Assembly (NCBI GenBank): GCA_013813075.1
Contig: JACCSI010000253.1
Location: forward strand, 1-5,166
Origin: Acidobacteriota bacterium
Lineage (GTDB): Bacteria; Acidobacteriota; Vicinamibacteria; Vicinamibacterales; UBA2999
Direction: 5' to 3'
Length of the DNA stretch: 5,166 nucleotides
Position numbers and translations under genes: made by a program. Positions 1 through 5,166 of the stretch are shown in pieces (position 1 is the first letter of the stretch; each line of letters starts with the position of its first letter). Under the pieces are notes generated by a model, which saw nothing but the letters and a program-made list of their open reading frames with translations, did no database searches and was not told the origin of the DNA.

Positions 1-459
1 ACCGACTGCGGCGCCCACACCCATCCCGATGCCACCGCCGATGCCGGCGCCTTCAGCGGCCTTGCTGCCTTCTTTGAACTCGGAGCCGGGCGCGACGTTG
101 CCGAAGTGCTTCTTCCGCGTGTCATCCGACATCACGACGCTGATGTCGTCCGGCTTGTAACCGTGCTTGGTGGTGAGGTCGTTGTAAGCCCGGCCGGCGG
201 TTTCGGGGGTGTCGTACAGACCGGTCACAAAGTTCTGATTGCCACCAGCGGTCCGTCCGCGGACGCCGTCCGTCTCATCCATGACGTTGTTGTTTGCCTG
301 GCGCGCTCGGCCGGCGGCGTTTTCACGTTCGCCTTCGCGTTCGAGGCTGGAGTTGCCGGTGACGGCCCCCGCGGCGTCTTTCGCCGCGCCCTTTACGCGT
401 TGTCCAAAGGCGGAGGTTTCTTCAGCGGCCGTGTCGTCCGGATATTTATTGTCGGTCAT
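1..459 (-). CDS. CsbD-like / YflT-like general stress protein with glycine-rich segment (5' part, runs off the window)
   Basis: The frame is open from the ATG at 459 to the window edge: 153 codons with no stop. Three parts are visible. Residues about 18-57 resemble the CsbD stress-protein family: a charged, Ala/Gly-rich helical stretch containing VKGAAKDAAGAVTGN and a following Glu/Arg-rich helix. Residues about 77-119 (FVTGLYDTPETAGRAY, then GYKPDDISVVMSDDTRKKHF) resemble the YflT / general stress protein 17M type domain, a small alpha/beta unit. From about residue 134 a Gly/Ala-rich hydrophobic stretch begins (GAGIGGGIGMGVGAAVG), like a glycine-zipper membrane-associating segment. The ATG is supported by a GAGGTG ribosome binding site five bases upstream. 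No signal peptide is seen. The gene is separated from the upstream operon by about 400 bases, so it probably has its own promoter. CsbD and YflT families are known as stress-induced in other bacteria, but their molecular function is poorly defined, so the role here is inferred. The C-terminus is missing. Confidence 0.85.
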   Translation of the reverse strand, partial: MTDNKYPDDTAAEETSAFGQRVKGAAKDAAGAVTGNSSLEREGERENAAGRARQANNNVMDETDGVRGRTAGGNQNFVTGLYDTPETAGRAYNDLTTKHGYKPDDISVVMSDDTRKKHFGNVAPGSEFKEGSKAAEGAGIGGGIGMGVGAAVG

Positions 460-464
460 GCAGT

Positions 465-470
465 CACCTC
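465..470 (-). promoter_or_regulatory. Ribosome binding site of the stress-protein gene
   Basis: On the minus strand the sequence reads TGAGGTGACTGC immediately before the ATG at 459. The GAGGTG core lies five bases from the start codon. It is the only strong Shine-Dalgarno in this window and fixes the start of the 459-to-1 gene, which is otherwise not delimited because the gene runs off the window edge. Confidence 0.75.
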
Positions 471-674
471 AAATGATTGGTCGAGATATCGGCGGACATC
501 GCCGTCGGGCAGGAGGGTAGCAAGAGGGACGCCAGCCGGGGGCGCGGGTCGTCGGGAATACTGTCGGAAATTCGCTGTGTTTTACCTGTCGAGCCGGAAT
601 CATTGCCTCGGCGCGCTCAATAGACTGACCCGGTGACGAGCAAACATGGGAAAGCCCTTACCCGTCGGCTCGGT

Positions 675-714
675 ACTCCGATTGAGGACGACATGGCACT
701 CCAGAGGTCGGAGT
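675..714. repeat. Inverted repeat in the intergenic region
   Basis: ACTCCGA (675-681) is matched by TCGGAGT (708-714), a perfect 7-base inverted repeat separated by 26 bases. A second arm pair, CCAGA (701-705) and TCTGG (714-718), overlaps it, so two mutually exclusive hairpins could form. The loop is long and there is no T-run on either strand, so this is not a standard terminator. In GC-rich DNA such repeats arise by chance; function is unproven. Confidence 0.3.
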
Positions 715-857
715 CTGGTAATTAGTTCCCCAAGATGGCGGCCCGGGGCCAACAGAGCCATGCGGACCAGCGGCAGAGCTATCAGACAACCATCTCGTGC
801 GAGCGCGTCTACCCGAGACATCCAACGCCAGCTTCCCACGCCCGCCCCCGGGGGTCT

Positions 858-2840
858 CTACGGAAGCACGACGTCGGGGAGAGTGCCCGCGGGGATCTCA
901 CGCAGCCACTGTGCGGACAGCTTCATTCCCTTACCGTCCGCCGCGAGCCGCGAGACTGTCGTCTCGATCATGAGAAACCTCTGCCCGTCCCGTACTCGCA
1001 CGATCCACGTCAGCGGTTCCGGCCCGCGTGCGTCCGCGTCCGCGACCTGCCGCGCGTCCACTCGTAACATCACCCGCACCGGGTTGGCAGCGTCTGCTTG
1101 CGGTGTCGAGGCGGCAAGCGCCAGGTAGGCATGTTCCGCGCGCACCACCGCCACCGCATGCCGATTCGTCCATCGCACGATGCCGAGCTGCGGGTCGGTC
1201 TCCGGCGCTGAGAAGCCGTATCCATACGGAAATCCCGAGCGCAGCGCGCGAAGAGGCACGCGCAGATCGGTTCGCGCTGTGATCAACTGGCTGCCGGCGA
1301 CACAGACAGGAATGACGAACAGCCCCGCCCACAGAGCCGGCGCAATCGTGCGCTGCCCCATGTGGGGCGACGCCGGATCGAGCAGCGCGCCGAACCAATA
1401 CACCAAGGTCATGAACGTGAGAAACAGTGCCGGATGCTGGGTCGCAACGCCAAGCAGACTGGCGACCCCGAGCCCAGTGAGTACGCCACGCACGACAGTT
1501 GCTGCCGAGGCCTGTTCGCCCGACGCTCTTCCGCGCCACAGCGCGCCTACCAGGACTGCGGAAATGATCAGCGAAGGTGCTGCCCCAACGAACCCAAGTT
1601 CCACGATTTGCTGCCGCCACCAGTTCTGCGCATTGTCCGGCTGAATGAGTCCGCCGGTGGCCACATAGTAGAAGTCACTCGAGAGCTGGTTGAACGCGCC
1701 AATGCCGACCCCAGCCCACGGATGTTCCCGGATCGCGCGACCGGCCGCGACACCGTAACCGTTGCGGTCCCACAATTCTCTGGCGGTCGCCGCCACGCCC
1801 CCCGTCTCGGTGCGCGGTAGCGTATCCATCAGACGTGCGAGCGGATTGGAGGGATCGGTGCTCCGTATCGCAACGAAGAGCACGAGCGCCCCTGCCGCCA
1901 GTAACAGGGCAAGCGGTGCGATACGAGTCTGCCACGCCCGGGCGCGGTGCGCGATGGCGATGCCAACCGCCAGGCATCCGACGAGCATTGTGAGAAACGC
2001 GGTGCGGGATCCCGAGGCCCACACCCCACCCACCAGCACCGCGGCGAACGGGACGCTCATCCAAAGGGGGCGGCCCAGACGCCAGACGAGCGCGATGGTG
2101 ATCGGCGCCCAGATCGCTGCTGCCGTGCCAAACGAGTTGCCGTCAAGCATCAAACCCCCGGCGCGGGCCAGGCTCGGCCAATCGCCGACATTCATCCAGT
2201 GGATGTCGGCATTCTTTTGATAGATGCCGACACCGGCCGACGCCGCGATGCTGATGACCAGTGGGACGAAGATGGCGCGTTCGGCGCGCCGCAGTCGAGC
2301 GGCGCCGAAGCGCGCCCACAACAAGTCGAGCCACAGGATGCCGAGCAGTTGTCCGAGCGCCACGCTGACGACCCAGGCGGCCGTGGCCGGCGGCGGTCCG
2401 CCCAGCATCGCATTTGGCGTGTCGAGCGTCCGAGCCGCCACGAGGCTGAAGTCGACTTCTCGCAAGGCGACAATCGGCCACGTTACGGCAATCACCATGG
2501 CCCAGCAGATGACAGGCGCCTTCCATCGACCTGGGACGTGCCACTGCGACCAATCGCTGGCCGCCACGATGGGTCCGGCAAACAGCGCCATCCACACCAG
2601 GAGCTGGTGGTAATCCGGTGTGCCGAATCCAACCATCAGGACTGCAGGTGCGGCGTAGGTCAGTAGCAGCGCCGGCGTCAGCCCCAACCGCAGCGACACT
2701 TTGCTGAGACCAAACGAAACGACTAACGCCGCGGCGGCGGCCCAGGGCAACGCCGGCACGAACTGCCCCGCGAAGAACGCGTGTGCCACGCCGGCCGACA
2801 GTAGCGAGATCAGGACGACGAGGCGGGAGAAACGCTCCAC
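858..2840 (-). CDS. O-antigen ligase/polymerase superfamily (Wzy/WaaL-type) membrane protein with C-terminal soluble domain
   Basis: This 660-residue protein has about 13-14 hydrophobic segments between residues 8 and 520, then a soluble tail. Family hallmarks of the Wzy_C / O-antigen ligase fold are visible. GSRT (277-280) carries the conserved arginine. REHPWAGVGIGAFNQL begins at about residue 371 in the long loop at 326-416. A motif of the form (H)NxxLxxxxExG ends that loop, written here as QNWWRQQIVELG. Members of this superfamily join or polymerise lipid-linked glycans at the periplasmic face of the inner membrane. Residues about 521-660 form a hydrophilic, strand-rich domain (RWTNRHAVAVV, PVRVMLRVDARQV, LTWIVRVRDGQRFLMIE), making the protein longer than a typical WaaL of roughly 400 residues. 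The GTG start lies 7 bases after the methyltransferase stop and lacks a clear Shine-Dalgarno, suggesting translational coupling. The motif histidine is replaced by Gln405. I cannot say whether it acts as a ligase, a polymerase or a degenerate relative. Confidence 0.85.
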   Translation of the reverse strand: MERFSRLVVLISLLSAGVAHAFFAGQFVPALPWAAAAALVVSFGLSKVSLRLGLTPALLLTYAAPAVLMVGFGTPDYHQLLVWMALFAGPIVAASDWSQWHVPGRWKAPVICWAMVIAVTWPIVALREVDFSLVAARTLDTPNAMLGGPPPATAAWVVSVALGQLLGILWLDLLWARFGAARLRRAERAIFVPLVISIAASAGVGIYQKNADIHWMNVGDWPSLARAGGLMLDGNSFGTAAAIWAPITIALVWRLGRPLWMSVPFAAVLVGGVWASGSRTAFLTMLVGCLAVGIAIAHRARAWQTRIAPLALLLAAGALVLFVAIRSTDPSNPLARLMDTLPRTETGGVAATARELWDRNGYGVAAGRAIREHPWAGVGIGAFNQLSSDFYYVATGGLIQPDNAQNWWRQQIVELGFVGAAPSLIISAVLVGALWRGRASGEQASAATVVRGVLTGLGVASLLGVATQHPALFLTFMTLVYWFGALLDPASPHMGQRTIAPALWAGLFVIPVCVAGSQLITARTDLRVPLRALRSGFPYGYGFSAPETDPQLGIVRWTNRHAVAVVRAEHAYLALAASTPQADAANPVRVMLRVDARQVADADARGPEPLTWIVRVRDGQRFLMIETTVSRLAADGKGMKLSAQWLREIPAGTLPDVVLP

Positions 2841-2847
2841 CGCGGGC

Positions 2848-4320
2848 TCAGGGCCGCTTGGCGACGACGGCGTAATCCAGGTGCGTAAACATCAATCGAT
2901 TCAGGCGTTCGACGTTGCCATCGATCGAGTCCGCAAGCGCGCCCAGGATGTCGTCCCCGCCCTGCCGGACAGCACGCGGCACCGGCTGCAGACGATTGGC
3001 GGGGTCGACTGGCTCCTTGAACTGCACCTCGGCATCCACAAAGCCGCTTGCGGTCACCAGATACTTCAAGGTGGCGGGATGCAGGGCGCGCGCATGGGTG
3101 ATGTCGCGGATGTAGCTTTCAAAAAAAGCCAGCCAGCACGCGACGTTGATGGTCTCGAGCACGATGGTTGCGCCGGGGCGCAATGTCCGCTGCGCCTGCT
3201 CCAGAAACTGCAGCAGGTATTGCGGCTCGAGGTGCTCGACGACTTGCGCGGCGATCAGCCCTCCCAGTGATGCATCGGGTTGCACGCGCAGATAGGACAC
3301 CGCGTCGCCCTCGGCCACGTCCAGCCCTCGCGCCTGGCAGAGCTCGACCATCTCGTGGTTGAGGTCGAGGCCACGTGCGCCAATACCGGAGGCGGTGAGG
3401 AGATCGAGAAATTCGCCGCGGCCGCAACCCACATCGATCACGTCGGAGGCGCCTGCGAACAACGGCACGTACCCTTCCTGACGTGCGCGGATCTCGTCGC
3501 GCGATCCGCGGAAAAGATCTTCGAACCCCACGTACTTCCAGGAGCTGGTGGAGGCCGCTTCGTCCTCGCGCCGAATCACCTGTCCCTCTGAAGGCACGGT
3601 AGCGGTGCTCGCGACTGCCCGCGGGCGTTCGAATTCGCGCTTCAGCGCCGCGACCTGCTGCTGCGCCACCGCCAGGCTCGATCGAATCTCGTCGATGCGT
3701 CCGCTGTAGCGCTGGTCGCGCGCGAGCAGCGACTCCCACCGCTTCAGCATCTCGTCGGAAACGCCGCTCAAGCCTGCCGCAAGGCCGCGCGTCATGCGAT
3801 CGAGGCGCTCAACCTCTTCCTGCGCATCTTCAATGACTCGCCGTCCAAGCCCAGTGAACTCATGATCCTTGGTGTCGACGTACGACGTCATCTGTTGCAG
3901 GAACGACTGAAAGTAGAGCATCAGGTCCAACTGCTGGCGGAGCAAGGCCAGCGTTGAGGCGATCGACTTGGGAATTTCCCGTTGGGCGGCAATGTTGCGA
4001 TTGAGGTGATCGACCAGCGCGGCGTTGAACGACTGTTGTGCCGCGAACGTCGGTTCGATCAGCTCCCAGACAAACGCCGCGACACGCCCGCGCCACCCGG
4101 CGGGAGAAACGGGTCGCGCCTTGAGAATCTCCCAGCGGGTGTTGATCGGAGTGACCAGTGTCTCATCTGGGTCGGGAGGTGGATGCGGCAGCTCGGGCAC
4201 CGCGTGAATAGCGTTGTCGAGCGCGGTCAGCGCGGCGTTATAGCGCTCATCGGCCTCTTCACGCTCACGTTTGAGCCGCGCCAGATCGTCTACCGAGACG
4301 GAACGTCGTCGTTCGGCCAT
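2848..4320 (-). CDS. Class I SAM-dependent methyltransferase with N-terminal coiled-coil region (surface-glycan type)
   Basis: This is a 490-residue cytoplasmic-looking protein without signal peptide or membrane segment. Residues 10-32 and roughly 95-230 are rich in Glu, Arg, Gln and Leu with heptad-like spacing, predicting helices and coiled coil; 42-56 is a Pro-rich break. A linker (232-258) leads into the catalytic part. WKYVGFEDLFRGSRDEIRAR (261-280) is the entry motif typical of this group. DVGCGRGEFL (296-305) is the SAM-binding motif I, GLDLN (317-321) ends in the ribose-binding acidic strand, and QVVEHL (359-364) and LETIN (388-392) follow. THARALHPATLKYL (408-421) is also typical. 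Similar methyltransferase domains occur in glycan-gene clusters and in WbdD, which caps O-antigen chains and has a coiled-coil ruler, though there the coiled coil follows the catalytic domains and a kinase is present; no kinase is seen here. The ATG directly abuts the thiG stop (TGAATG). A GAGGGTG 14 bases upstream is rather far for a ribosome binding site, so coupling to thiG translation is likely. The acceptor is unknown. Confidence 0.85.
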   Translation of the reverse strand: MAERRRSVSVDDLARLKREREEADERYNAALTALDNAIHAVPELPHPPPDPDETLVTPINTRWEILKARPVSPAGWRGRVAAFVWELIEPTFAAQQSFNAALVDHLNRNIAAQREIPKSIASTLALLRQQLDLMLYFQSFLQQMTSYVDTKDHEFTGLGRRVIEDAQEEVERLDRMTRGLAAGLSGVSDEMLKRWESLLARDQRYSGRIDEIRSSLAVAQQQVAALKREFERPRAVASTATVPSEGQVIRREDEAASTSSWKYVGFEDLFRGSRDEIRARQEGYVPLFAGASDVIDVGCGRGEFLDLLTASGIGARGLDLNHEMVELCQARGLDVAEGDAVSYLRVQPDASLGGLIAAQVVEHLEPQYLLQFLEQAQRTLRPGATIVLETINVACWLAFFESYIRDITHARALHPATLKYLVTASGFVDAEVQFKEPVDPANRLQPVPRAVRQGGDDILGALADSIDGNVERLNRLMFTHLDYAVVAKRP

Positions 4321-5103
4321 TCAGCGTCCGACAACACCCTCGAGCGGGCTGCTGGCCGTCGCATAGACCTTGCGAGGAATGCGTCCGGACTCGTAAGCGA
4401 GTCGTCCAGCCGCTACCGCCAGCTTCATCGCTTCCGCCATCCGCACCGGATCGGCCGCGCCGGCAATGGCGGTGTTCATGAGCACACCATCCACCCCCAG
4501 CTCCATCGCGATGGCGGCATCCGATGCGGTGCCGACACCGGCGTCGACAATCACAGGCACCCGCGCCTGCGCCTTGATGATGCGGATGTTGTTCGGATTC
4601 TGAATGCCGAGCCCGGAGCCGATCGGTGCCCCGAGCGGCATCACCGCCGCCGCGCCGGCTTGTTCGAGTTTGCGGCACATCACCGGGTCATCGTTAGTGT
4701 ACGGGAGCACGACGAAGCCGTCCCTGACGAGGACGCGAGTGGCTTCGAGCAGGGCTTCGTTATCGGGAAACAGCGTCTCCTGGTCGCCGATGACCTCCAG
4801 CTTCACCCAGTTCGACATCCCCGCTTCGCGCCCGAGGTGCGCAGTGCGAATGGCTTCGTCGGCGGTGTAGCAGGCGGCAGTATTCGGGAGCAGAAAAATG
4901 CGTGACGTATCGACGTAATCGAGCAGCGACTCGCTTTTTCGCGTGATGTCTACACGCCGAACGGCCACCGTGACCATGTCGGTGCCCGACGCCTGATGCG
5001 CGGCCTGCATCACCTGATGCGAAGGATACTTGCCGGTGCCGACGATCAACCGCGAGTTGAACGTACGACCTGCGATCACGAACGGGCGATGTGGGCTCTT
5101 CAC
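4321..5103 (-). CDS. thiG: Thiazole synthase ThiG
   Basis: ThiG forms the thiazole phosphate moiety of thiamin in the cytoplasm from 1-deoxy-D-xylulose 5-phosphate, dehydroglycine or an equivalent, and sulfur delivered by ThiS-thiocarboxylate. The 260-residue protein is of normal family length and aligns end to end with ThiG from memory. [11 protein letters not shown] is near the N-terminus and TVAVRRVDI (45-53) follows. VKLEVIG holds Lys101, the expected Schiff-base lysine, with Glu103. VLPYTNDDP (132-140), [11 protein letters not shown] (160-170), VIVDAGVGT with Asp187, and [21 protein letters not shown] near the C-terminus complete the set. The Lys/Glu/Asp spacing equals that of Bacillus subtilis ThiG (Lys96, Glu98, Asp182). 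The start is GTG, the first possible start after an in-frame TAG at 5163-5161, and it has no clear Shine-Dalgarno. No thiS, thiF, thiO or thiE is in view; the partner genes may lie upstream, outside the window. No TPP riboswitch is seen in the 63 bases available. Confidence 0.96.
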   Translation of the reverse strand: MKSPHRPFVIAGRTFNSRLIVGTGKYPSHQVMQAAHQASGTDMVTVAVRRVDITRKSESLLDYVDTSRIFLLPNTAACYTADEAIRTAHLGREAGMSNWVKLEVIGDQETLFPDNEALLEATRVLVRDGFVVLPYTNDDPVMCRKLEQAGAAAVMPLGAPIGSGLGIQNPNNIRIIKAQARVPVIVDAGVGTASDAAIAMELGVDGVLMNTAIAGAADPVRMAEAMKLAVAAGRLAYESGRIPRKVYATASSPLEGVVGR

Positions 5104-5165
5104 GTTTTGGACGACGCACTGGCCCCAGCGCTCGACGAATCGCGCTGACGCACTACGATTCTACC
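5100..5165 (-). CDS. Possible 3' end of an upstream gene overlapping the thiG start
   Basis: One minus-strand frame is open from the window edge and ends in a TGA at 5102-5100 that overlaps the thiG GTG as GTGA, a common arrangement in coupled operons. The 21 visible residues (start GRIVVRQRD, end ASASSKT) are Ser/Ala-rich and do not match a family I recognise. They do not end in the Gly-Gly expected for ThiS. A stretch of 21 codons without a stop is weak evidence by itself. The call rests on the overlap and on the lack of a ribosome binding site for thiG. The other two frames are closed by TAG codons near the edge. Confidence 0.25.
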   Translation of the reverse strand, partial: GRIVVRQRDSSSAGASASSKT

Positions 5166-5166
5166 C

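Larger units (their letters stand above)
460..857. other. Intergenic region of about 400 bases without a supported gene
   Basis: This stretch lies between the stop of the ligase-like gene and the start of the stress-protein gene, both on the minus strand. It should hold the end of the upstream transcript and the promoter of the stress gene. I found no convincing -35/-10 pair, no clear GGAAC-type extracytoplasmic sigma motif at a suitable place, no tRNA and no hairpin followed by a T-run. Just after the ligase stop there is a 10-base GC palindrome CCCCCGGGGG (845-854), which cannot form a hairpin without losing most of its stem. A 79-codon GTG-started frame (839-600, minus) exists, but its third codon positions are only about 60 percent GC and it matches nothing I recognise, so it is not called as a gene. 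Confidence 0.6.

Noticed and set aside
106..636. 176-codon plus-strand frame opposite the stress-protein gene
   Set aside because: The minus strand has a good ribosome binding site and recognisable stress-protein segments; the plus frame has neither.
740..750. GGCCCGGGGCC near-palindrome as an operator or hairpin
   Set aside because: Too short a spacer for a hairpin and expected by chance at this GC content; no T-run or neighbouring promoter.
600..839. 79-codon minus-strand frame with GTG start just after the ligase-like gene
   Set aside because: No ribosome binding site, third-position GC only about 60 percent, no recognisable family, and many Arg/Leu residues typical of chance frames in GC-rich DNA.
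841..857. GC palindrome after the ligase stop as a terminator
   Set aside because: The 10-base palindrome leaves no room for a loop without losing most of the stem, and no T-run follows on the minus strand.
1947..2666. 239-codon plus-strand frame opposite the ligase-like gene
   Set aside because: Antisense to a membrane protein with clear motifs. Its Arg/Asp/Gln-rich composition is what the complement of hydrophobic codons gives.
3982..4905. 307-codon plus-strand frame across thiG and the methyltransferase
   Set aside because: It lies antisense to two well-supported genes, is rich in His/Arg/Gly without any family motif, and is a typical shadow frame.
5158..5163. TAGAAT on the minus strand as a -10 promoter element for thiG
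   Set aside because: It is a good match to a -10 box, but the matching -35 would lie outside the window and a single hexamer is too little to call a promoter.

Overview
All recognisable genes in this window lie on the minus strand. The DNA is GC-rich, and coding frames show the long antisense shadow ORFs typical of such genomes. The window looks like a chromosomal piece of a soil- or sediment-type Gram-negative-like bacterium. The combination of a CsbD/YflT-type stress protein, an O-antigen ligase-like protein with a C-terminal soluble domain, and a coiled-coil methyltransferase fits Acidobacteriota best. That assignment is an inference from protein style only; there is no rRNA or other phylogenetic marker here.

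In transcription order (right to left), the window opens at 5166 with about 60 bases that may be the tail of an unseen upstream gene. Next is a complete thiG (thiazole synthase, thiamin biosynthesis; 5103-4321). Its stop codon is followed with no gap by the ATG of a 490-residue protein made of N-terminal helical/coiled-coil segments and a C-terminal class I SAM-dependent methyltransferase domain (4320-2848). Seven bases after that stop begins a 660-residue polytopic membrane protein of the Wzy/WaaL O-antigen ligase/polymerase superfamily, with a C-terminal soluble, probably beta-rich domain (2840-858). The tight spacing implies one transcript with coupled translation.

A gene-poor stretch of about 400 bases (460-857) follows. 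It has no convincing gene or factor-independent terminator, only a modest inverted repeat. The window ends with the 5' part of a separate stress-protein gene (459 to beyond 1). This encodes a CsbD-like segment, a YflT-like segment and the start of a glycine-rich hydrophobic segment, preceded by a good ribosome binding site.

Functionally, the methyltransferase and the ligase-like protein probably act together on a surface glycan: the first modifies or terminates a glycan in the cytoplasm, and the second polymerises or transfers lipid-linked glycan at the outer face of the inner membrane. thiG is a housekeeping gene at the head of this transcript with no obvious biochemical link. The points most worth a second look are the glutamine replacing the conserved histidine of the ligase motif, the ruler-like architecture of the methyltransferase next to a ligase, and the stress-domain fusion. 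No clearly new defence, mobile or RNA system was found.
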